Part shown: positions 1 through 8,478 of the stretch, piece by piece
Numbering within the stretch: the stretch's first letter is position 1
Layout of the letters: each line of letters opens with the position of its first letter
NCBI GenBank assembly: GCA_026415715.1
Contig: JAOAGO010000026.1
Coordinates: forward strand, 1 to 38,808
Source: Chitinophagaceae bacterium
GTDB lineage: Bacteria > Bacteroidota > Bacteroidia > Chitinophagales > Chitinophagaceae
Direction of reading: 5' to 3'
Length of the DNA: 38,808 nucleotides
Program-made: the position numbers and the translations under genes
The notes under the pieces: generated by a model
Told to the model about the DNA's origin: nothing
Database searches by the model: none
The model's input: only the letters and a program-made list of their open reading frames with translations

Positions 1-87
1 AGAAAATTTAATTACTTAACTCCTAATCAAGTGCTACTTAAAAAAATTGCACTTATGACTTGAACTTACTAATCATTAAAAGCTGTT

Positions 88-918
88 TTAATTCGCATCG
101 CAAATATTGCAATGTTCTGATTTTATGGATCTTCCGTAAAACAAAGCGGCATGATTGTCAAAATCATCTGTTGAGTCAGTAGTAAAAAAACGAAGCGTTC
201 CCTGTTTGCTGCAACGTTCTTCTATTTCCGGGTGGCGCTTCAGATAGTCATCCAGCCGGTCTGCGACAATTTCGCCTTGTGAAATCAGCTTCACTCCGGG
301 GGGGAGAAATTTTTCTATTTTGTGTTTTAACAAAGGATAATGCGTGCATCCCATCAGCGCCACGTCTATGGATTTATCCTTTCGAAACAGATTGTTTATA
401 TGTTTTTCTATAAAATAGTCAGCTCCGGGGCTTTCCTGTTCATTGTTTTCAACCAGAGGCACCCACAAGGGACATGCTTCCTGATACACTGTAATATCAG
501 GAAAAAATCTGGATATTTCGATTACATAAGACTGTGACTCAACCGTCCCTTTGGTTGCCAGTATGCCCACTTTTCCTGAAGTAGAAAAGGAGCCAATTAC
601 TTCAGCCGTTGGACGAATTACACCCAGCACTCTTTTTTCGGGTGCCAGTTGCGGCAGGTCTTTTTGCTGAATGGTTCGGAGCGCCTTGGCCGATGCTGTG
701 TTACAGGCGATAATGATGAGCGGACAACCGCGATGAAACATCCATGTTACGCATTGCAACGTGTAACGATAAACCGTTTCATAGGATCGGGTGCCGTACG
801 GCGTACGGGCATTATCGCCCAAATAAAGATAATCGTACTGTGGAAGTTTCTTTTCAATTTCTTTCAGCACCGTTAATCCGCCATAGCCGGAATCAAAAAC
901 GCCGATAGGTGTGTGCAT
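88..918 (-). CDS. murI: Glutamate racemase
   Basis: Cytoplasmic racemase that converts L-glutamate to D-glutamate for peptidoglycan precursors. The 276-residue product has the family's usual length. It opens with the substrate-binding GVFDSGYGGLTVL block. The first catalytic cysteine lies in ACNTASAKAL near residue 73 and the second in MGCTHYPLL near residue 191, both in the expected context. ATG at 918 begins directly at the conserved MHTPIGVFDSG start. It is the last gene of the long minus-strand run after bamA and two Skp-like genes, but 605 bp separate it from the upstream skp-like gene and a terminator-like structure lies between, so it probably has its own promoter. I found no clear Bacteroidota promoter in the gap. 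The enzyme identity is certain from the motifs. Confidence 0.97.
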   Translation of the reverse strand: MHTPIGVFDSGYGGLTVLKEIEKKLPQYDYLYLGDNARTPYGTRSYETVYRYTLQCVTWMFHRGCPLIIIACNTASAKALRTIQQKDLPQLAPEKRVLGVIRPTAEVIGSFSTSGKVGILATKGTVESQSYVIEISRFFPDITVYQEACPLWVPLVENNEQESPGADYFIEKHINNLFRKDKSIDVALMGCTHYPLLKHKIEKFLPPGVKLISQGEIVADRLDDYLKRHPEIEERCSKQGTLRFFTTDSTDDFDNHAALFYGRSIKSEHCNICDAN

Positions 919-1362
919 GGATTTTTCGTATTAAAATGTTCAACTGGCTGTATCTATGTAAATTTCTTCAGCATGTTATATATTTAACTTTAAAGCTGAT
1001 ATGCTTCGTTTTTTTCAATTCTTATGATGCTTACCACTTAAGCATTTTTATATCCTGATTAATCTTTTTTGCAATGTAAAGAAATCTTTCAAAACACATT
1101 CGTGTTTTGTTAGCGCCCTTTTTGGGTAGTGTGATAATCATTCAGATGATATTTATTACCGTATAATGCGGCATCGGGTATTAACATGAAAGTTTAAATA
1201 GGTAATTTATTATTCATCACTTTTCAGATTGGGATTTAATGTTGCCGCCGTTGAGAGCCGTGTTTTATCGACAGGTAAAAAATATAAAGTTGAAAAACTT
1301 TGAGATGAAAAAGATTTTATTCAATAAGTTACCCGGAAGTTGACAACCCGGGATGCAAACCA
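919..1362. other. AT-rich intergenic region upstream of murI
   Basis: About 440 bp with no supportable gene on either strand. It contains one tidy hairpin at 1090-1109 (8-bp arms CAAAACAC/GTGTTTTG, 4-nt loop) with no U-tract on either side. A murI promoter is expected here, but no TAnnTTTG element was seen. Confidence 0.6.
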
Positions 1363-1470
1363 TTAAAAAGGCTGAATTACGGTACGCAATCCGAATAAAA
1401 AAAGACTGCCGGAATTTACCGGTTCCATTTGCGGCGTGGAGTAAGAGAAAATAAATCGTTTTTCAGCCAT
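1363..1470 (-). CDS. Possible 35-codon small ORF running through a terminator hairpin
   Basis: An ATG at 1470 (or an in-frame ATG at 1473) opens a 35-residue frame ending in TAA at 1363. An AAAGGAG sequence lies 5 nt upstream of the ATG at 1473-1471 region. The product begins MAEKRFIFSYS and ends FGLRTVIQPF, with a terminal Phe preceded by alternating hydrophobic residues, which resembles the last strand of an outer-membrane barrel. No family is recognised. It crosses the 3' arm and U-tract of a predicted terminator, so it would be fully translated only on read-through. It may be a chance ORF or the remnant of a lost barrel gene. Confidence 0.2.
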   Translation of the reverse strand: MAEKRFIFSYSTPQMEPVNSGSLFLFGLRTVIQPF

Positions 1471-1505
1471 CATACTCCTTTACCATACCGGCTTATCCGG
1501 CAGTC
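1397..1505 (-). terminator. Long-loop terminator / structured RNA after the second skp-like gene
   Basis: On the minus strand a perfect 10-bp stem (1496-1505 with 1404-1413, GACTGCCGGA arms) is followed at once by seven U residues (1403-1397). The 82-nt interior holds two further nested complementary pairs: 1487-1491 with 1419-1423, and 1473-1478 with 1438-1443. It begins 19 nt past the skp-like stop codon. The U-tract fits an intrinsic terminator, but the large ordered interior is unusual for one and could be a small structured RNA. Confidence 0.6.
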
Positions 1506-1523
1506 AGTCTGGCCTGAAACTAA

Positions 1524-2048
1524 TTATTTACCCTGAGGTTTTGGAAGCTGCACTTTTAGTTTTGCGGCGACGGCCGTTATCAGGTCGTCGGCATCGGGCG
1601 CAACCAGAAGTGCTTCCTTATTAAACACATGTGTATATCCTTTTTCTTTGGCTACTGCTCTGATGGCATCATATACTTTGGTATAAATAGGTGCCAGTAA
1701 CTCATTTTGTTTGGCTTCTAATGCCTGCCCGGCTATGGTTTGCCAATTCTGAATTTGATAGATAAGCCCCTGCACTTCCTGTTCAATTTGTTTTCTCACT
1801 ACTTCTTTTGTTCGTAAAGTATCTCTCATTACACTGTCTTTGTATTGATAAAGCGCTACCAGGTTAGCATACTGGGGATTGATGGAGTCGTTTTGGTATT
1901 TTTCCAGAATGGAATCAATTTTTGCGGTTTCGGGCATCAGTCTTACCATGCTTTCTATACTGATGTATCCGATTTTTACCTGACTCTTTGCTTCCTGAGC
2001 CGTAAGGGTCATCATTCCGAATAAAGCGGCAATAATTAAACGTTTCAT
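1524..2048 (-). CDS. Skp/OmpH-family periplasmic chaperone, copy 2
   Basis: 174 residues: a cleavable signal peptide (MKRLIIAALFGMMTLTAQEAKSQ), then VKIGYISIESMVRLMPE, the typical opening of Bacteroidota OmpH proteins, a charged helical middle likely to form a coiled-coil arm, and a C-terminal core strand region (YTHVFNKEALLVA). The family forms trimers that hold unfolded outer-membrane proteins in the periplasm for the BAM complex. It lies 121 bp downstream of a first Skp-like gene and behind bamA, the usual arrangement in this phylum. The two copies share the fold and layout but differ widely in sequence. It ends in front of a terminator-like structure, so it is probably the last gene of the bamA operon. 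Confidence 0.88.
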   Translation of the reverse strand: MKRLIIAALFGMMTLTAQEAKSQVKIGYISIESMVRLMPETAKIDSILEKYQNDSINPQYANLVALYQYKDSVMRDTLRTKEVVRKQIEQEVQGLIYQIQNWQTIAGQALEAKQNELLAPIYTKVYDAIRAVAKEKGYTHVFNKEALLVAPDADDLITAVAAKLKVQLPKPQGK

Positions 2049-2169
2049 TTTTTTATTTTTTGTTTATCGGTAAAAAAGATAAAATCCGGCAATAAGATTG
2101 ATGAAAAGGCATCATGGTTGCCCGAAATCAGAATTTTTTAACATTTTAACATGTTGAAAACACTCAAAA

Positions 2170-2682
2170 TCAATTTCTTATTCCCAATTCTTTCAGTACA
2201 TCCTCGCTTTTATCCAATTTCGGGTCAGCAAAGATAACGGTTATTCCTTCACTTTTGTCAAGCACAAAATCATAACCTCTTTGTACGGCCAGTTTCTGAA
2301 TGGCATTGTAAACTTTATCCTGGATGGGTTTTATCAGCTCTTGTCTTTTTTTGAATAAATCGCCTTCAAATCCAAAACGCTTTCTCTGCAGGTCGCGAAG
2401 TTCTTTTTCCATGTTGAACAACTGATCCTCTCGTTTTTTTTTCAAGTCGTCGCTCAGCATTACCTGTTCAGCCTCAAAATTTTTGTACATGCGGTCCAGC
2501 TCGGCCTGTTTGGCATCAATTTCTTTTTGCCAGTTTGCTGCAATCTGGTCTAGTTGTTTTTGCGCATCGTGGTATTCGGGCATCCTATCCAGGATATAGC
2601 GGGTGTCAATGATGGCATAACGCTGAGCATAGGATGTGAATCCGGCGAGGGTTGCCATGAATATGAATAACCATGTTTTCAT
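2170..2682 (-). CDS. Skp/OmpH-family periplasmic chaperone, copy 1
   Basis: 170 residues. A signal peptide ending at about residue 19 (MKTWLFIFMATLAGFTSYAQ) is followed by RYAIIDTRYILDRMPEY, the family's first core strand and helix. Residues about 40-110 are a strongly charged heptad-like helix suited to the tentacle of the Skp trimer. RGYDFVLDKSEGI near the C-terminus forms the closing core strands. Its expected role is to carry nascent outer-membrane proteins across the periplasm to BamA, encoded 91 bp upstream. I see no promoter in that gap, so co-transcription with bamA is likely. Confidence 0.9.
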   Translation of the reverse strand: MKTWLFIFMATLAGFTSYAQRYAIIDTRYILDRMPEYHDAQKQLDQIAANWQKEIDAKQAELDRMYKNFEAEQVMLSDDLKKKREDQLFNMEKELRDLQRKRFGFEGDLFKKRQELIKPIQDKVYNAIQKLAVQRGYDFVLDKSEGITVIFADPKLDKSEDVLKELGIRN

Positions 2683-2773
2683 GATATGAAATATTTAATT
2701 ATGGAAAAATCGGATATATCATTAGAAAGAATTTTGATTAAGATGGTTGCCTGGTAAACATTTTTTTTGCAGA

Positions 2774-5518
2774 TTATTCAGGTTCAAATCCCAGCATAAA
2801 GGTAAAGCGGGAAATATTTTTCAGTCCCGGATTGGCAGAGTTAATTCTGTCTAATCCGAGACCATAATCAAATCCGAGTAATCCGAACATAGGAAGGAAA
2901 AAGCGCATGCCCAGTCCTACACTTCGCCTGAGCCGGAACGGATTGTAATCTTTATAATTATACCATCCGTTGGCTGCTTCAAAGAAGGAGAGTGCATAAA
3001 TGGTGCTGCTTGGATTAGTAACCAAGGGAAATCGCAACTCCAGCTGATACTTGTTGAATATGGTGAAAAACTGATTCGTGTTTTGCTGATTGGGGTCGTT
3101 AACGGTAGGATCCGAATTATTATATACCGGATAACCGCGATGCGCTATGATGTCAAATCCGAGCAAACCGAAATTGTTGGTAATGCCTGCGTCTCCCACC
3201 TGAAATCGTTCAAACGGAGAAAATTCAAGTTTGGGATTATATCGCCCCATGAATCCGTACTTGGCAGCCAGTTTGAGTACAAACTGTCTGTTTTTTTCGG
3301 CGCCAAGCGCCCTTCCGATCGGTACATACCATTCCGCATTAAAACGCCATTTGTGATACTCCGGATTTCGGTATTTGTTGGCTGCCGTTACAATGTCCGG
3401 ATTCAGTAACGAGTAGGGCGGGGTAAACTGAACGCTGGCAACAATGTTGGAACCTCCCCGCGGAAACAGGGGATTGTCTATGGATGAACGCTGCAACGCT
3501 AATTTTAAACTTACGTTTTGTGATGTTCCGGTTTTAAAGGTTTCATCAAAAATGGGATAGTTGCGAAGCTTATACCGCGTAAAGTTTAATGTATAAACCA
3601 AACTGAAAAAATCGTCGGGCCATCTGAGTTGTTTTCCCAATGCTACAGACAAGCCGAGTGTTTTTAAATAATTTGTGTCAGACCGGTCGCGGTCTAATCG
3701 CTGGGTGAAGGGGTCAAACGTATTTGAAAATTTACTGCTGTTTATTCCAACCGTAAAAGAGTTACGTTTTTTACCTCCCAGCCAGGGTTCGGTAAAGGAA
3801 AAGTTCAACGAACGGAAAAATTGTCCGTTTGATTGAAAACGGAGACTTAAACGCTGGCCGTCGCCCGAGGGAAGCGGGTCCCATGATGATTTGTTTGTAA
3901 TATTTTTCAATGAAAAATTATTCAGCGTAATTCCCAACGTACCGGTAAGGCCGATGCCACCACCCCAACCGGCAGAAAGTTCCAGCTGATCTGAAGATTT
4001 TTCTTCTACTTTCCAGTTAATATCCACGGTTCCTTTTTCGGGGTCGGGTACAACTCCCGGATTTATGGTTTCAGGATTAAAATATTGAAGATTGGACAAT
4101 TCCCGCTGCGAGCGAATCAGATCTGAACGGCTGAAAAGTTCGCCGGGTATGGTGCGCAGTTCTCTACGAATAACGTAGTCTTTTGTTTTTTCGTTTCCGG
4201 CTATGGTTACGTTTCCGATTCTGGCCTGCGGCCCCTCTATAATTCTTATTTCGTGGTCTATGGTGTCATTATAAACGGCAGTTTCTACCGGTTCGGCGCG
4301 GAAGAACAGATAACCGTCATCCATATAAAGCGCACTGATGTCGTTTCCGCCTTCGGGAGAAGTTTCTTTTCCGATGCGTTTATTTAACACGGCAACATTG
4401 TAAACATCACCTTTATTAATACCTAAAATAATATTCAGGATGGAGTCGCTGTATTTGGAATTTCCTTTCCAGGTAATATTCCCGAAATAATATTTTCGTC
4501 CTTCATTTATTTTTATGTCTATATTGAGATTTCCTTTTCGGGTAGTGATAATTGTATCGTCTTCAATTACGGCATCCCGAAAACCCAGCGAATTGTAGTA
4601 GCTGATGATCTTTTCTTTATCCTCTTCCCACTTTTTTTCATCCAGCTTGGCGTTGCTTAATTTTATGCGGAAGTAGGGGTCCAACAATAAACGGGTTTTA
4701 CTGAACGACAAAAATCCCCAATCCTTCAGCCATTCTTTAAAATTATAATTTTTGGTGCTTCCGTAAGGGCTGGGTTCATCATCTTTCCGCAGCGTCATCT
4801 TCATCATTTCTTTTGTGCCTTTCATTTGCTTTTTCAGCTTTACGGCATCGGCATTTTCATTTCCGAAGAAACGGATATTGTTGATTTTTACCTTTGGGCC
4901 TTTTTCTACGGAAATGATTAATTCGTTGGAGTTAACAAATGTGGTGTCTGGTTTTTGTTCAATATTTACCTTCACGTTTCTGTAAGCTTTTTCCTGATAA
5001 AACTTTGTAATTTTTTCCGTGATTTCCCTTAATGTATTTTCCGTGATAATCGTTTGTTTTATCAGGTTAATCTTTTCGCGAAGGTCATCCTGTTCCGATT
5101 TCCGTATTCCGACAAAACGATAATTTCCGAGCCTGGGCCTTTCCTGCAGGTTCAGTTCCAGCCACACTTTATCACCATCTATACGGGTTATGAAAATCTG
5201 AATGTTGGAAAAAAGTTTTTGGCGCCACAACGAGGAAATGGCTTTGGAAAAAATATCAGAACCCGGATGTGTAAATTTATCGCCGGGATACAGGTTGGCA
5301 ATAGAGAGGATGATGGACGTATCCAGGTAAAGCACACCTGTTACCTGAATGGAAGCAATGGAATATTCTTTGGGAATTCTGGCCTTATTCCATTCCAGTA
5401 ATTTAGGGTCTATGGATAGCGGGCGGCTCGTGTCCGGTTCCTGGGCGGCTACAGTTATTGCCCGGAGCAGGAGCGAAAACAGCGCAAATAACAGAAGTTT
5501 GTACGGACGATACTGCAT
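2774..5518 (-). CDS. bamA: BamA, outer-membrane protein assembly factor
   Basis: 914-residue Omp85 protein, the membrane-embedded core of the BAM machine that inserts beta-barrel proteins. A signal peptide occupies about residues 1-25. Five POTRA-like repeats fill roughly residues 50-510, the later ones recognisable by ITWKGN and VTIAGNEKTKDYVIRREL. The third carries a long charged insertion (about residues 225-300). The 16-stranded barrel fills the rest, with Omp85 landmarks such as FSFTEPWLGGKK and RSSIDNPLFPRGGS. It ends FTFMLGFEPE, so the usual terminal aromatic of the beta-signal is not last. Some Bacteroidota BamA proteins end this way. It is preceded by uppS (148-bp gap) and followed by two Skp chaperones, the conserved order in the phylum. 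Confidence 0.95.
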   Translation of the reverse strand: MQYRPYKLLLFALFSLLLRAITVAAQEPDTSRPLSIDPKLLEWNKARIPKEYSIASIQVTGVLYLDTSIILSIANLYPGDKFTHPGSDIFSKAISSLWRQKLFSNIQIFITRIDGDKVWLELNLQERPRLGNYRFVGIRKSEQDDLREKINLIKQTIITENTLREITEKITKFYQEKAYRNVKVNIEQKPDTTFVNSNELIISVEKGPKVKINNIRFFGNENADAVKLKKQMKGTKEMMKMTLRKDDEPSPYGSTKNYNFKEWLKDWGFLSFSKTRLLLDPYFRIKLSNAKLDEKKWEEDKEKIISYYNSLGFRDAVIEDDTIITTRKGNLNIDIKINEGRKYYFGNITWKGNSKYSDSILNIILGINKGDVYNVAVLNKRIGKETSPEGGNDISALYMDDGYLFFRAEPVETAVYNDTIDHEIRIIEGPQARIGNVTIAGNEKTKDYVIRRELRTIPGELFSRSDLIRSQRELSNLQYFNPETINPGVVPDPEKGTVDINWKVEEKSSDQLELSAGWGGGIGLTGTLGITLNNFSLKNITNKSSWDPLPSGDGQRLSLRFQSNGQFFRSLNFSFTEPWLGGKKRNSFTVGINSSKFSNTFDPFTQRLDRDRSDTNYLKTLGLSVALGKQLRWPDDFFSLVYTLNFTRYKLRNYPIFDETFKTGTSQNVSLKLALQRSSIDNPLFPRGGSNIVASVQFTPPYSLLNPDIVTAANKYRNPEYHKWRFNAEWYVPIGRALGAEKNRQFVLKLAAKYGFMGRYNPKLEFSPFERFQVGDAGITNNFGLLGFDIIAHRGYPVYNNSDPTVNDPNQQNTNQFFTIFNKYQLELRFPLVTNPSSTIYALSFFEAANGWYNYKDYNPFRLRRSVGLGMRFFLPMFGLLGFDYGLGLDRINSANPGLKNISRFTFMLGFEPE

Positions 5519-5666
5519 GATTGAATTTTCTCAATAGCCTGAATTTTTTTTAAGGGTAACTACCCGTAAAGCCATAAAACGCCGGCAAAATAAAGCGAAA
5601 TATCTGAAGTGTTTGTTAAAGAATGCCTTTAAAAAAAAAGAAATAATTTTTTGGTTGAAAAATTGC

Positions 5667-6446
5667 TTAAATGCTTTCGTGTACAGGTCGGGTTTGCCGC
5701 TCTTTTCGGAGTTGTTCGCTTGTTTTTCCGAATCGTCTTTCCCTTTTTTGAAAGTCCAGAATAGCCTCATAGAGATTTTCCTTGCGAAAATCGGGCCAGC
5801 GCACCGGCGTAAAATACAATTCGGCATATGCCAGCTGATACAACAGAAAATTACTGATGCGGTATTCGCCGCTGGTACGTATCATCAGTTCCGGGTCGGG
5901 AAAACCACTGGTACATAAAAATCGCTCCAGGGTATGATGGTCAATTTCTTCTACCTGCAAACGATTCATTTTCACTTCGTGTGCAATATTTTTTACGGCA
6001 TTCAGCAACTCCCATCGTCCGCTATAGCTCAGGGCCATAATCAGGTTCAATCCGGTATTGGAAGCAGTTAGCCGAAGCGCTTCATTCAATTCTTTACGGG
6101 CATAATCGGGCAGCATGCTCATATCGCCGATCACATGAAGCCGGATGTTGTTTTGGCAAAGGTTTGAAACTTCTTTGCGGATGGTGCTAACCAGCAGTTC
6201 CATCAGCCCCACCACTTCATATTGTGGTCTTTCCCAGTTTTCGGTAGAAAAAGCATAGAGGGTAAGATACTCGATGCCGAGTTCGGCACAACCCTCCACG
6301 ATATTTCGTACGCTTTCTACGCCGTGAAAATGTCCTACCAGCCGGTCTTCACCTTTGTCGCGGGCCCAGCGCCCGTTTCCGTCCATAATAATGGCAATAT
6401 GCCGGGGAAGACGGGTTTTATCAATGCTTTCGGCCAGAGAGCTCAT
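5667..6446 (-). CDS. uppS: Undecaprenyl diphosphate synthase (cis-prenyltransferase)
   Basis: Adds isopentenyl units in cis to farnesyl diphosphate to make the C55 lipid carrier for peptidoglycan and surface polysaccharides. At 259 residues it matches the family length. The signature IAIIMDGNGRWA sits at residues 17-28 with the catalytic Asp at 22. YAFSTENW and the C-terminal RTSGEYRISNFLLYQLAYAELYF blocks are intact, including the Arg/Ser residues that bind the allylic pyrophosphate. ATG at 6446 leaves the usual short leader. A TACCTTTG promoter element lies about 20 bp upstream, suggesting that uppS-bamA-skp-skp can be transcribed from here. Confidence 0.97.
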   Translation of the reverse strand: MSSLAESIDKTRLPRHIAIIMDGNGRWARDKGEDRLVGHFHGVESVRNIVEGCAELGIEYLTLYAFSTENWERPQYEVVGLMELLVSTIRKEVSNLCQNNIRLHVIGDMSMLPDYARKELNEALRLTASNTGLNLIMALSYSGRWELLNAVKNIAHEVKMNRLQVEEIDHHTLERFLCTSGFPDPELMIRTSGEYRISNFLLYQLAYAELYFTPVRWPDFRKENLYEAILDFQKRERRFGKTSEQLRKERQTRPVHESI

Positions 6447-6465
6447 AGTGTGTAAGTTGGAAAAG

Positions 6466-6473
6466 CAAAGGTA
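6466..6473 (-). promoter_or_regulatory. Bacteroidota-type -7 element for uppS
   Basis: Minus-strand TACCTTTG is a perfect TAnnTTTG match 19 bp upstream of the uppS ATG. The expected -33 TTTG is only approximated by TTTT 20 nt further upstream. It would give a very short leader of about 13 nt. Confidence 0.5.
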
Positions 6474-6689
6474 TTAATGTTTTTCAAGGTAATAAAAGTT
6501 AAAAATTTCATGTTGTTTTTAACAATATTAAAAAAGACAAATAGGTTTTCGGTTTTTCCAAACAAAAAAATTATTCTTTGAATGGTTTAGACCATCAGAA
6601 TAATTATTCCCGGAATCTAAAGGCGAATCTTTCAAAAATGTATTCCGAAGTATAATGCATTTATAAAAAAACCAAATACAAACTAAATG

Positions 6690-7529
6690 TCAATAAGCGG
6701 TCGGACAGCGGTATGATTGCAGATTAAAAGTGATATAAAACAAAGCCGTTACGAACTGATCTTTTTGGCGACTGTTACCACGCTGGCGGCCTTTAATTCC
6801 GATAGGCGGTCCTAACTCATACGATCTGTCATATAGTAAAAACGCATCGGAAGGGCTTCCGTCGGGATTCGGCGGAAAGATAGAGCCATCAGGATAGGTG
6901 GTGCTCACGTCGTCCATGTAATCGGTGGTGGTGAAGCGGTGAAGTATTTCCAGGCCTATATTCACCCGTTCATTCAACGCATATTTGAATCCGCCGCCGA
7001 CGGGAATGGTAAAGGCCATCGGACTATATGTATTGGAGCCTTGCCCTTCGGTACCCAGCGGGCGGAGAAAAACTTTGCGCCCTCTGAGATAAGCATAGGG
7101 ATCATAACTGAATATTCCGGCACCAAAGGTGATGTAGGGTGTAAAGCTGAAGTCCGGTTCTCCGGGCATAAAGCGGAAGAAGTTAAAATCGCCCTGCAGC
7201 GTCAGTTCCCATACTTTGGTGTTAAAGCTAAGGTTGCGAAGCAACATGTACTGATTGTGAGTATTATAGCGGTCGGAGTAACCTAATTGGGCAAATGATG
7301 CGCCAAGTCTTACAGCAATATAATTACCCAGATTTTTCCGGAAAAAGGCAGTTGCGGCAAATTTAGGCCTGTTTAGCCTGGCTCTTGTATTAAGGTCGCC
7401 GAAATAATGGCCCAAACCTGCCCCGATGCCAAACTCACCTTCCTGAACCACAGCATTTTGTGCATTAGAATGATTACTGATAAAAAAAATGGTGGCTGAG
7501 AGCCAGATTACAATTCCTTTTCTTTTCAT
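6690..7529 (-). CDS. porG: PorG-like outer-membrane barrel (DUF6089), T9SS component
   Basis: 279 residues from the ATG at 7529. That start is preferred because it begins a clear signal peptide (MKRKGIVIWLSATIFFISNHSNAQ); the longer frame to 7688 runs 89 bp into nadK and adds non-signal sequence. The mature part opens with EGEFGIGAGLGHYFGDLN, alternates amphipathic strands and glycine-rich turns, and ends with KDQFVTALFYITFNLQSYRCP, the typical DUF6089 end. PorG is known as an outer-membrane part of the type IX secretion system, working with the PorK/N ring. Position between nadK and uppS is the conserved Bacteroidota setting for this family. Family assignment is from recalled motifs. Confidence 0.82.
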   Translation of the reverse strand: MKRKGIVIWLSATIFFISNHSNAQNAVVQEGEFGIGAGLGHYFGDLNTRARLNRPKFAATAFFRKNLGNYIAVRLGASFAQLGYSDRYNTHNQYMLLRNLSFNTKVWELTLQGDFNFFRFMPGEPDFSFTPYITFGAGIFSYDPYAYLRGRKVFLRPLGTEGQGSNTYSPMAFTIPVGGGFKYALNERVNIGLEILHRFTTTDYMDDVSTTYPDGSIFPPNPDGSPSDAFLLYDRSYELGPPIGIKGRQRGNSRQKDQFVTALFYITFNLQSYRCPTAY

Positions 7530-7599
7530 ACTACAGGCGAAAATAAAGAATCCTAATTTAAACGATAAAAGTACGGTATTTCTTTTGTAGAAATATAAA

Positions 7600-8478
7600 T
7601 TAATTTCTTTTGTCCAGCCCCCAGGTGAGTTTATTCCGGAGGGTTTGGAGAAAACTGTTTTCGCTGAGCCGTACAAGATGGATATCAAACTCTTCTTTTC
7701 TTACGGCAATCTGAATGGTTTTATCAACAATTTCTCTTCGGGAGTCCAAAGCACAGATGATCTGATGAGTGCGGCTTTCGATTTCAAAAGAAATCACGCT
7801 GGTATCGGGTACTACGATGGGCCTTACGTTCAGATTGTGCGGAGCAACCGGCGTGATGACGAAACTGTCAGAGTCGGGAAACAGAATCGGGCCGTTGCAG
7901 CTCAAAGAATACCCTGTTGAACCGGTAGGTGTAGCCACAATCAAACCGTCGGCCCAGTAGGTATTGAGGAATTCACCGTTCAGGTAAGTATGAATTTTTA
8001 TCATGGAGGCAAGATCTCTTTTGTGAATGGAAAATTCATTCAGCGCATACGGCGCTCCGTTAAAAAGGGGAATATCGGCATCCACATGAATCATGCTTCT
8101 TTTATCAAGCACAAAGGTTCTTTGAACCATGGATTTAATGGCATGTTGTACTTCATCCGGGCCGATGCCGGCCAGAAACCCCAGCCGTCCGAAGTTGACG
8201 CCCATGATGGCTATTTTTTTGTTTCGCACCAACGTCACGGTGTCCAGCAAAGTACCGTCTCCGCCCAGGCTGATTATAAATTCAATGTCCTCATTCAGGT
8301 CGTTATGATGTTCAAACGTACTCACGGAAGAAGGCAACGCTATTTTATCTTTTATCTGTTTGAAATAGGGCAGATAAATTACGGGTTCAATCTGATGTGA
8401 CTGCAGGGTTTCAAAAAAGAGGCGGACATGATGAAGCTGTTCTTCTTCCAGCACACGGCTGTATATGGCGGTCTTCAT
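7600..8478 (-). CDS. nadK: NAD kinase
   Basis: Phosphorylates NAD to NADP in the cytoplasm. 292 residues, normal for the family. The diagnostic GGDGTLL motif is at residues 72-78 with the catalytic Asp at 74, followed by GVNFGRLGFL, the NE-containing LNEFSIHKRD segment, and the glycine-rich ADGLIVATPTGSTGYSLS block that binds NAD. The ATG at 8478 shares one base with the stop of the upstream Omp85-like gene (TAATG), which points to translational coupling. A 70-bp gap separates it from porG downstream. Confidence 0.97.
   Translation of the reverse strand: MKTAIYSRVLEEEQLHHVRLFFETLQSHQIEPVIYLPYFKQIKDKIALPSSVSTFEHHNDLNEDIEFIISLGGDGTLLDTVTLVRNKKIAIMGVNFGRLGFLAGIGPDEVQHAIKSMVQRTFVLDKRSMIHVDADIPLFNGAPYALNEFSIHKRDLASMIKIHTYLNGEFLNTYWADGLIVATPTGSTGYSLSCNGPILFPDSDSFVITPVAPHNLNVRPIVVPDTSVISFEIESRTHQIICALDSRREIVDKTIQIAVRKEEFDIHLVRLSENSFLQTLRNKLTWGLDKRN

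Noticed and set aside
77-92. TTAAAA-GCTG-TTTTAA inverted repeat at the murI 3' end
   Set aside because: Only A-U pairs, overlapping the stop codon. Too weak to call.
5531-5827. 98-residue minus-strand frame between uppS and bamA
   Set aside because: Most of it overlaps uppS in another frame, it is Lys/Phe-rich low-complexity sequence and it resembles no family.
6587-6600. ATGGT-TTAG-ACCAT hairpin downstream of the uppS promoter region
   Set aside because: A five-pair stem with no adjacent U-tract on either strand.
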